DNA of 14,602 bases from Lobulomyces angularis (lineage: Eukaryota > Chytridiomycota > Chytridiomycetes > Lobulomycetales > Lobulomycetaceae). Position 1 is the stretch's first letter. Every line of letters begins with the position of its first letter. The stretch spans positions 1-14,602 of the forward strand of contig JADHYX010000376.1 of NCBI GenBank assembly GCA_027604685.1. The letters are read 5' to 3'. Under the pieces are notes generated by a model, which saw nothing but the letters and a program-made list of their open reading frames with translations, had not been told where the DNA came from and ran no database searches. This document shows positions 1 to 7,764 of the stretch, piece by piece. Made by a program: the position numbers and the translations under genes.

Positions 1-218
1 ATAATTATATAAAATAAAATTATTTAATTAATTTTAATTAATAATTTAACAAAAAAATCAAAAATTTTTTATTTTTATTTTTTTTTTAATTCAAATAAAT
101 TTTTTTTATTTTAATTCAAATAAATTTTAATTTTTTTAAATTTTTATTTTATTTTTTTTTTTCTACTTTCAAACTAAATTTCTAAAAAAAAAAATAAAAA
201 TAAAACAAGTTTTTATTT
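1..218. other. A+T-rich flank downstream of the START gene
   Basis: This is the 3' flank of the START-domain gene. It is almost pure A and T with homopolymer runs and holds no supportable gene. It contains one 18-bp perfect direct repeat, listed separately. Confidence 0.6.
86..128. repeat. 18-bp perfect direct repeat, 25-bp period
   Basis: The 18-mer TTAATTCAAATAAATTTT occurs at 86-103 and again at 111-128. It probably arose by local slippage in A+T-rich DNA just past the 3' end of the START gene; no function is implied. Confidence 0.7.
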
Positions 219-1493
219 TCAAAGTAAATTAACTTGCTTTCCATCGAACAGGTAAGAATTTCCTCCAGTATTTGACTTGATCACAAATTCCAAGTTTTCC
301 AACTCTCCAACTGCAATGTCCAACACAAGAAAGCCTAAGCAACTTTTACTAACTAGATCTTTAAACTCTTTCTTGTCTTTTTCAAATTTAACAAATTTTA
401 CATCAACTTTGTTTTTGAAATTTAAGTTTTCCACTTTAAATCCATCCTTGAAACTCTTTTTATCTGGTATATAAATTGACAACAAACTGTTTTTTTTTAA
501 ATCTACTACTTTCATATTCACTTCTACATCTTCATTTTTACTGTTTCGTTTTTCCCTTAATCCAATTAGATTTTTTAACCTAAATTCACTGTCTTCTGGT
601 AATGTTTTTAATAAAAATGCTGTAGTTCCATATTTTGTCAAATAGTTATGAACTGTCTCAACCTAATTTTTTTTAAAAAATTTGATTTTCATTATATATA
701 CATATTTTTATATATTTTCTTACGCATTGTGGTGTTTGCGCTTGAACAATTTTTATTAATGATGAAGGTACGTATCCATTAATATTAACATCAACCTTTT
801 TTTTTTTTTTTTAACTTTATTATATATGAAAATTTTTTTTTTTACCATATATGTAACTTTTAAACCTTCAACACCATCTCTAGTTTCAGAACTAAAACAC
901 CAACCAGCAATTCCCAAGTTTGCCAAAACTTTTCCTTTTCCCGAAACATACTTATTGTGACCGTTAATTGACACCGCAAAATAACAAAGATCTCCATTTT
1001 GACCATAGTATTGGGTTGTTAGAGTTAAAAGTTCTCTAGCTGATACCATTAACTGTCCTGATTGCAATTAGGCAAGTTATTTTTCACTTGTTTTTTTATT
1101 TTTTATTACCTTTTTGAATTGAATGTATTATTAAATCTCCTTCTCCAATTGCTTCAAGTACCTCAGCTCCGTCAAATCGAGCATCCCAAAATTTTCTTGC
1201 TATCATTTATTAAAAAAAAAAAAAAATTAAATGAAAATGAACATTACAAAAAAAAAACCTTCAGGATTGTTAGCAACACTCAACCACTCCAACTTTGTAA
1301 ACTGATCAGTAAAAAAAGCATCACCTTTAATGATTGGCAGAGAAAAGTTGGAAGGAGAGTCAGCCAAAGCAATGTTTACGTCTTTGTGGGTGTGAGAGTA
1401 GGTCCATTTTTTGGAAACAAGTAATTCATTAAACAACGTAATAGTTGCTGCTTTGATATCAGGAATTGTTGTGTTTGGTTCTGCAGCAAGCAT
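219..1493 (-). CDS. START-domain lipid-binding protein, 5 exons, 350 aa
   Basis: Proposed exons on the minus strand are 1493-1259, 1199-1110, 1057-846, 795-724 and 662-219 (stop TGA). All introns are GT-AG, of 59, 52, 50 and 61 bp, and the phases agree throughout. Residues about 10-215 read as a START (StAR-related lipid transfer) domain. The visible landmarks are LPIIKGDAFF near the front, ARKFWDARFDGAEVLEAI at about 79-95, then QLMVSARELLTL, GIAGWCFSS and NGYVPSSLIKIV before the final helix VHNYLTKYG. START domains form a hydrophobic pocket that carries a sterol, phospholipid or ceramide between membranes; the ligand cannot be read from the sequence. Residues about 220-350 form a C-terminal extension with alternating hydrophobic residues that I do not recognise. 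There is no obvious signal peptide or membrane segment, so the protein is probably cytosolic. The start is the first ATG of a reading frame that matches the family's N-terminal helix. Confidence 0.8.
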
Positions 1494-1623
1494 TTTTATT
1501 TTAATTTAATTTTTTTTTTGAAGAATAGTTTTTGATATTTTTTAAACTTTCTTTGAAATCAAATACTTTTTGAAGATATATAATCTTTTTGTTTTTTTTT
1601 TATATTTTTTATTTTATTCTTTA

Positions 1624-1638
1624 GTTACTCGAAGTAAC
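1624..1638. repeat. Short perfect hairpin
   Basis: GTTACT and AGTAAC flank the 3-nt loop CGA. The 6-bp stem lies about 130 bp upstream of the START-gene ATG on the minus strand. It is short enough to occur by chance. Confidence 0.4.
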
Positions 1639-1874
1639 AAGTTTAAAAAAAAATTTCAGCATCAAAATTGGTTTTTTTGGTAGTTATTTTTATAACAAGT
1701 GCTTTTTTAAACACTGGAAAAAAAATTACAAACAGAAGCTATTTTCTCCCCACACAACCTTCTCCAGTGCTCCACATAAAGTTTTTCTTTATTTATATCA
1801 AAGTTTTTGAAAAGTTTTCAATTGTAAACATCACTATAATGAGCTTTGCATCTCTACCTGACAATACTGTCTCG

Positions 1875-2003
1875 CTATTCATGTAATGAAAGTCCTCCCA
1901 GCTCTATAGTGCTATGGCAGCCTATCATTCTTCCATTGTAGCCTTTGTTTTGGTACTTTTGCTTGTCCCATGACAATGATAAAGTATGAAACAAACAAAA
2001 CAT
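1875..2003 (-). CDS. Doubtful 42-codon ORF in the complex island
   Basis: An ATG at 2003-2001 opens a frame of 42 residues ending in TAG at 1877-1875. The reading is compositionally protein-like (SWDKQKYQNKGYNGRMIGC in the middle) and is not the lysine-, asparagine- or phenylalanine-dominated translation typical of spacer here. I recognise no family and see no clear partner exons. It may be a small protein, one exon of an undetected gene, or chance. Confidence 0.15.
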   Translation of the reverse strand: MFCLFHTLSLSWDKQKYQNKGYNGRMIGCHSTIELGGLSLHE

Positions 2004-2098
2004 AGGATTCTACATATTATTAGCATATTATATTCCTACAATTACATTGAATGCATAAATGTGACGCTATGTTAGAAATAAATATTCTCAATTCTATC

Positions 2099-2115
2099 CA
2101 ATCCAAGATGGATTG
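2099..2115. repeat. 7-bp stem hairpin
   Basis: CAATCCA and TGGATTG flank the loop AGA, giving a perfect 7-bp stem in otherwise A+T-rich DNA. It lies at the edge of the complex island; its function is unknown. Confidence 0.4.
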
Positions 2116-2249
2116 ATACAATCAAGATATATTAAAATTTACTTTTTTTTTTTTTGTTTTTGTGGTTTACTGTTGAAAATAGTCTAGAAAAAATTTTAAA
2201 TTTTTTTTTTTTTACGTGTTTTTTTACGCGTTTTTTTTTTTTTTTTTTT

Positions 2250-2299
2250 GAGAGAACTAGAGGAAGTTACCATAGGATACCATAGTCCCCTGTTCTCTC
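2250..2299. repeat. 50-bp inverted repeat with internal direct repeat
   Basis: GAGAGAAC (2250-2257) is the exact reverse complement of GTTCTCTC (2292-2299). After a one-base bulge the pairing can continue for about five more positions with one mismatch. The loop carries the octamer TACCATAG twice in tandem with a 10-bp period. This is the most structured non-coding element in the window. It could be an RNA stem-loop or a remnant terminal repeat; there is no protein evidence either way. Confidence 0.45.
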
Positions 2300-2570
2300 C
2301 CTAAACTTTCTTTATACATTTAATAACTTCTTCTTTTCAATTTTATTTCATAATCATTATACTCAATTTTTTTTTTTTTTCTACTTCATTCCCTGTGCTA
2401 CTCTCATTGTATGTTTAATTATCAAAAAAAATCATTACTTTTAAGCATACTTAATTCCTTATTTTTCTCCAAATACTTTTTAATAATAATTTTTTTTTTA
2501 TTTTTTTTTTTTATCAAGTATTTGAAGTTTTTATTTATTTTTTTAATTCTTCTAAATCTATAATTTTTTA

Positions 2571-3544
2571 TCAATCATATAAAAAATACTCAGTTCGCGC
2601 CCTACGATAACTTCTTGACAACTCATGTACTTTCATCTTCTTTTCTATACCTAGCACCACGTCATCATGCAAATCTTGATTCACTTTATTCAATTTCCAA
2701 TCGCCTTCATTATTTTTTTTAAGATTTTTATTAACTTCACTAGATTCTGCCTTAATTAAATCGTCCAATTCTTTACTACTGTTAAAATTTACAAATTTTT
2801 TTCTTCTTAAAGCCTTCTCCAACTCCTTCACCCCATGCATCGCTCTGTAATGTGCATTCACTCTAAAGCAATTATACGTAAAAAATAAGTTTGCAAATAA
2901 CACTGCTGTATCTCCAAATTTTGCCAAAAATAAATTAGTTGGCAATATTAAAAGCCATAGGTATAGATTTCTTTTATGTTTATCATTTTCTACAAAAAAA
3001 ACAAAATGTAGATATAAATATATTTATTCATTTGTTATATTATTACCTTCAGTCATTGTGGCCAGCCTTTTTTTAATGACATCTTTATCCAAACTAGATG
3101 GAAAAATAATTTCCATTCCAGTAATATCTTCAGGAATAGTTTTTAAAAAATATTCAGAGCAACTCTTTCTGGTAATTAGTTTATTTACATTCAAATAAAA
3201 AGATCTTTGAAATTTTCCAAATTTTCCTTTCGCATTAAATGCTGAATGTCCAAATGAATTCCATGCTTCTGCAAATACATCACTAATTTGATATCTCCTA
3301 CCAAAATAAATTTTTTTTTTTTTTTGTTTTGTTTAAATTTTAATTGATACCATTTTCTTAATATATAAGCAAAAACTAGAGCAACTCTTTCAGGTTGATT
3401 TCTTGGTTTTAAAAATTTCGAATGAAAAACTAACTTTTCATTAATAGTTGGTAAAACTACTACACTTAAATTTCTATCATTTTTTGTTTTTAATGTTGTT
3501 GTACTGTGCATTGTACTAAAAAACTTTTTAGCTATTCTTTTCAT
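2571..3544 (-). CDS. Mit_KHE1-family mitochondrial K+/H+ exchange-related protein, 3 exons, 287 aa
   Basis: Proposed exons are 3544-3351, 3297-3047 and 2989-2571 (stop TGA), with 53- and 57-bp GT-AG introns in consistent phase. Family members, including yeast YDL183C, are tied to mitochondrial potassium/proton exchange. Here the N-terminus is basic and Ser/Thr-rich (KRIAKKFFSTMHSTTT), like a mitochondrial presequence. It is followed by the family's opening strand, NLSVVVLPTINEKLVFHSK. Exon 2 keeps the helix ending in EYFLKTIPED. Exon 3 begins with a hydrophobic segment (LYLWLLILPTNLFLA, then TAVLFANLFFTYNCF) followed by RVNAHYRAMHGVKELEKAL, which corresponds to the family's conserved stretch after the membrane segment. 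The last 100 residues are charged. The first intron is required: read straight through, the frame ends early in a non-matching tail (3191). The likely location is the inner mitochondrial membrane. Confidence 0.72.
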
Positions 3545-4116
3545 TTTTTTTTTTTTATTTTTTATTTTTCATTTTATAAAACCCTGAAAACCATAGTAGG
3601 TTAATTTAATTTTTGGTAAAAAATTTTTTTTAATTGGAAAAAAAAGGTTCAATGTGTTTAATTTTTTTTTTTTTGTTTAATTTTGAGAGATTTATTGCAC
3701 TTTGATTAAGATTGTACCAAAGAAGCCTCTAAAATCCTCCAAAAAGTAATATATTTTAGTGTAATTTCTCTTTTTTTTTTAAAATACTATCAAAAAAAAA
3801 TAGTTTAAAAAACAAGCTTTTGAAACGTCTTCTTTACCTTTTAATTTATTTTTTATTTTTATTTTAATTTTTTTTATTAAAACCAAATTCAATCGGAGTT
3901 TTAAAAGTTTAATAATTTTTTTTTTTTTTTATCGCGTTTTTTTTACATTAAATTCTTATTTCTTTATTTATTACTTTCAAATTTTTTTTTTTTGATACCA
4001 AACAACTAACAAAAACTTTTTCTTCTTTTTTTTTTTTTTGGATAAAGAATAAAATAAAAGGAGAGATTTTTGATTTTTAACATCAACCTTTTTTATTTTA
4101 TAAAAATAACTCAAAA
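3545..4116. promoter_or_regulatory. Divergent spacer between the Mit_KHE1 gene and the coiled-coil gene
   Basis: These 572 bp separate two genes transcribed in opposite directions, so both promoters should lie here. The DNA is dominated by poly-T tracts (for example near 3660, 3770, 3915, 3985, 4030). A more mixed segment spans about 3675-3765. I see no unambiguous TATA box or known factor site that stands out from the background, and no supportable ORF. Confidence 0.5.
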
Positions 4117-6902
4117 ATGATGGAATTTGATGATTACCATTACGATTTTGAAATGGAAGAAAAATTTAAATCAAAATCACCTTCAATTTTAGAAGAATCA
4201 ACTGCTATAAAAGTTCATGGTCTAAAAGGAAGCGAAGTTTCTTCAATCAATGAATTTCAAACTAGCAACATAGATCCTCCTCTTTTAAAAAAAAGTATCT
4301 TTTTTTCTCTTTATAATTTTAACATAATTTTTTTAATTTTATTATTTTATATTTTTTTTCATTTTTTCAACTTAGAAGTCATAACTCATAAAACCGTTGT
4401 TGTTTCAAAAAATTTAAAAGAAAAGTTAATTCCAGGTAAAACAATAAAATAAATATAAGAATAATTTAATTTTTTAAAAGAAAAAAAAAAAGAAGACAAA
4501 AAAAAACATAAAAAAAACAAATCAGTATACAATGGAGACGAGTACGCCAAGACAGTACATGCGGGACAATTTGAAGAAATAGTAAAGGCAATAAAAGTTG
4601 CAGATGAAAGGAAGGCCATCTGCAAAAAATTAATTGCTGAAATGAAACTATTAAAATTGGTTTATATTTTTTCTTTAAAATATTTAATTTTTTTATTTAA
4701 TTTTTAATTTAATGTTTATTTTTTTTTTTTAATTTTATTTGTAGGAAAGTCAAAAAAAAGATAAAATTATTAATCAATTACAAAAAGAAAACAAACAAGT
4801 CCCAGAAATCATTCACTCTCTATCTGAAGAAGCAAGAGTTCTAAGAGTATATCTATTTTAGTTTAATTTTTTTTTTAATAACAATAAAAAAAAAATAAAT
4901 TTATATAGTTTGAAAAACAAGGATACCTAGAAAAAATCAAAATTACTGAAAAAAATTCACAACTAAACATTGAAGAACTGCTCAGTCTTAGAGAGCAAGT
5001 CAACAAATTAAACACCATAATAAAATCTAAAAAGTTAAATAACGTTGAAAAACTAATGGAGGAATTAAAAAATTTAAAAGACCAAAATGAAAAAAATTTA
5101 ACAGAAATCTCAAACTGGCAGAGAAAAGCTACCCACATCGAACATGAAAAAGGAATGGAACTCAGAGAAGTTCGTCAAAAATTACAAAAGGCATTAAAGG
5201 AAAATTCTCTCTTTCACTCGGAAAGAGACGGCCTCATTGAAAAAATAAAAGTATATTTATTAACTAATACTTATTTTTTTAACACTTTTTTCAGTCTAAA
5301 GATAAACAAATCGCTGCACTTTCAATATACACTCTTTCAACAAAAAAAACTCAACAAAAAATTATAGAAACCTTACCAATCCAGCAAATTTACAGTCCTC
5401 TCCCTCCACAGCTGTTAGCAACTGAAGATTCTGTAACTTTTGAAGCAGAAATTCTAACAGGTCTAAAACAAAATGAGCCAGATCCATCACAAAAATTAAA
5501 AAAAAATGAAAACGAAACGAAGCAAAATTTACAGGAAGTTACTAGATCGTTAGAAGCAAAAAACAATAAAATTATTAACGATCCTCATGTTGAAAAAAGT
5601 ACCACCACTACTGCACAATTTACAAAAAATTTTGCTAAACCTATCTTGAACAAAATTAAAAATGAAGATCTATCAATCTCTCAACAATCAGTCGATTACA
5701 ATACTAATCAGGATTTTAAAATAGAAAAAAGTAATGAAAATAATACCTTTAAACCAAACCTTTTCAAGCCAGTGATGGGTAAAAACAAAGTAGAATTACA
5801 AAAAGAAAAGCATCATGTAACTGAAGTTACGGCAGAAACTACAGTTGAAAAAAAGGAATTTGATACAGAAGAAGATTCTGAATTTCATTTTAAAAACAAA
5901 GACAACTTTAAAAAAAATGACACCACAGTTGAAAACAACAATGAGGAAGTAGAAAAGTTTACTATAAAATCCACTGCAGATTCTATATCATCATTTGGTT
6001 CTTCCAATACCTGCTCCTCACCTACAACTAACGGTTTACAGGAAACAACATTTCAGCAAAATTTGAAGCTAAAAATTAAAGAGCTGCAAACCAAACTGCA
6101 AAACCTGGAAGGCATTAAAATAAACTCATTTACCGATTTGGAAGAAAAGGCCAAACTTAAATTAGAGATAAAAAATTTGGAAAAGAAGCTGTTAATAAGT
6201 GGAGAAGGTAATGAACAAGTCGATGAAAACACGCTACAATCTACGAATAATGCACCTACTATAGAAAATAGACTGGACTTTTTGGAAACCAGCACAAACC
6301 AAAAAAGTAAGAAAGCTGACAAAGAGGAAGAAAAATTTAACTCTTCACAAATACCTACGTTTGGAAGAAGAAAAAAAAGAGAAGAATTAAAAAAAGATAT
6401 ATTTGCTTCATCAGACAGCTTAACAAACTCACAAAAACAAAACGAAACTGCACTTCAAAAAAGTAAAATTTCAAATTCCAGTTTATCATTTTTAAACTCA
6501 AAACCAAAATCACCACCTACCAATAATCTCAATACCAGTTCAGGATACAAACCAACCTTTTTAAATTTTAATAATAATACCTTTAACAATAAAAAAATAG
6601 CTTCCACTGAAAGTTTGATTTTTTCTAATGATAATCTCAATAAAAAAAAAGAAGACGAAATTTGTAAACCATCATTTTTTAATACAAATCAAAAGTCATT
6701 GGAAAAAACTAAAAAAGAAAATGTAGAGGAGGACTTTTCATATAATAAAGAATCCAGTAAACAAAGTCTAGTTAAAGAGGAGATTGAAGAAGAACTTTCA
6801 AAAAAAGAAGAATTTAAATACGGCAACAGTCTCGACACCGTTCATGATCCCTACCAGGATGATTTTGAAGCACAAGACGATCTTGATGCAGAATGGGTGT
6901 AA
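4117..6902 (+). CDS. Large coiled-coil protein, lebercilin (LCA5)-like candidate, 6 exons, 822 aa
   Basis: Proposed exons are 4117-4294, 4376-4435, 4481-4659, 4745-4846, 4909-5250 and 5295-6902. Introns are 81, 45, 85, 62 and 44 bp, all in phase. Using the alternative acceptor at 4525 removes 15 Lys-rich residues and gives 807 aa. The first 60 residues are acidic. Residues about 85-320 form a long heptad-type coiled coil, and a second short one lies near residues 425-465. The final part is Asn/Ser/Lys-rich and disordered, ending in the acidic tail QDDLDAEWV. The coiled coil closes with KIKSKDKQIAALSIYTLSTKK, which resembles the 'K-E-K-E-L-x-x-x-N-I-Y' end of lebercilin domains. FGRRKKREELKKDIF in the tail resembles a basic motif I associate with that family. 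Lebercilin acts at the ciliary axoneme with intraflagellar transport. The coiled-coil call is firm and the family assignment is tentative; golgin-like tethers are the main alternative. Confidence 0.6.
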
Positions 6903-7189
6903 AAAAAAAATTATTAAACCAAACACACCTTAAAATTTTCTTTTTTTTTTTTAATTTAATTTAATTTTTTTTTTTCTTTATTTAAAAAAAAAAATTAATT
7001 TAGTTTTCTTTTTTTTTTTATCTTTTTTCTGTATATAATTTTTATTTTATTCGTTGTTTTCTTTTTTTTTAGTTATGTTTTTTTTTTTTTTTGGTTTTTC
7101 TTTTTAATAAAATTATATCAGCAAACATTTTAAATTTTTTTTTTTTTGAAAAAAAATTGAAAAAAAAGAAAACAGAATTTTAAAAAGAA
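6903..7189. other. Poly-T-rich spacer between two plus-strand genes
   Basis: These 287 bp hold the 3' end of the coiled-coil gene and the promoter of the small membrane-protein gene. They are nearly all T and A runs. No motif or ORF could be supported. Confidence 0.5.
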
Positions 7190-7472
7190 ATGTTATATCA
7201 AACAGCAAATGTAGCACAGAAAGTAGTTTCTGGTGGTCTGATTCTCTTTACTGTATTAGGTTCAATTAATTTAGTTACTCAAACTTGGGTTATTTCAAAT
7301 AAACCTGTTGTCACTGATAAGGTAAGGAATTTTAAGAATAAATCTTTTTATTTTCCTCTATTTTTTAATATTTTCTTTTTCTTTAATATCATATAATTTT
7401 TATATGAATCTCAATTTTTTTTTTTTTTTTTATTTGTTAATTTTATAGAAAATTGAAAAAAAACAATTCTAA
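7190..7472 (+). CDS. Single-pass membrane microprotein, possibly Cox14-like, 2 exons, 51 aa
   Basis: Exon 1 (7190-7321) encodes 44 residues and ends at a strong donor, AAG|GTAAGG. After a 127-bp intron ending in TTTTATAG, exon 2 (7449-7472) adds KIEKKQF and stops at TAA. Residues about 10-36 (QKVVSGGLILFTVLGSINLV) form one hydrophobic helix with a polar N-terminus and a short lysine-rich tail. That size and layout match Cox14-type cytochrome oxidase assembly factors and other tiny inner-membrane mitochondrial proteins. No residue pattern is diagnostic, so the name is only a suggestion. Without the intron the frame runs on to 7396 in poly-Phe spacer, which looks non-coding. Confidence 0.6.
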
Positions 7473-7764
7473 AAAAAGACAAATTGAATACAAAACTATT
7501 TTTTAAAATAATTTTTTTTTTCTGCTTAACAAATTCTTTTTTAGTATATAAATTTTTTTATTTAATTCTATTTTTTTTTTTCAATTTCAATTTCAAATTC
7601 AATTTCCAAAAAAAAAAAACCAATTTAAGGCAAATATAAAAAAATTCAAAATTATTATTTTTTCTTTTTATTTATTGTATATTAATTTACAAATTTTTAC
7701 TAAATTATCATTAAATTAATTTTTTTTATTTTTTATTTACAACAACATTTTTCATTTTGAAAAG
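7473..7764. other. Convergent 3' spacer
   Basis: This 292-bp A+T-rich stretch lies between the 3' ends of the microprotein gene (plus) and the multi-BRCT gene (minus). It holds TTTCAATTTCAAATTCAATTTC-type simple sequence around 7580-7605 and poly-A and poly-T runs. No gene is seen. Confidence 0.5.

Larger units (their letters stand above)
1494..2570. other. 1.1 kb gene-free gap with a complex-sequence island
   Basis: This is the largest stretch without a confident gene. It lies between the start of the START-domain gene and the 3' end of the Mit_KHE1 gene, both on the minus strand. The edges and the middle (about 2140-2250, 2360-2380, 2490-2520) are poly-T-rich spacer. About 1640-2130 and 2250-2460 are compositionally mixed and unlike the spacers elsewhere in the window. 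Those parts contain three short hairpins (1624-1638, 2099-2115, 2250-2299) and a 42-codon minus-strand ORF at 1875-2003. I see no tRNA, rRNA or transposase similarity. It could be a non-coding RNA gene, regulatory DNA for the START gene, or decayed sequence. Confidence 0.5.

Noticed and set aside
1668..1886. 72-codon plus-strand open frame in the 1.1 kb gap
   Set aside because: It starts at TTG, not ATG. The translation is Phe/Ile/Lys-rich, as expected from A+T-rich spacer, and there is no family resemblance or splice support.
1500..2570. tRNA, 5S rRNA or transposon in the gap
   Set aside because: No T-loop or B-box-like sequence, no terminal repeats with target duplications, and no transposase or reverse-transcriptase-like translation could be found.
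3191..3350. Unspliced continuation of the first exon of the Mit_KHE1 gene
   Set aside because: Removing a 53-bp GT-AG intron (3298-3350) opens a longer frame that joins the conserved downstream parts. The unspliced reading passes through poly-Lys intron sequence into a non-matching tail.
6053..6640. Minus-strand open frames opposite the coiled-coil gene
   Set aside because: They are antisense shadows of an A-rich coding exon (Ser/Phe/Leu-rich translations) with no independent evidence.
7322..7396. Read-through extension of the microprotein to 68 aa
   Set aside because: The frame crosses a strong GTAAGG donor and continues in poly-Phe spacer. A matching TATAG acceptor and short exon exist downstream.
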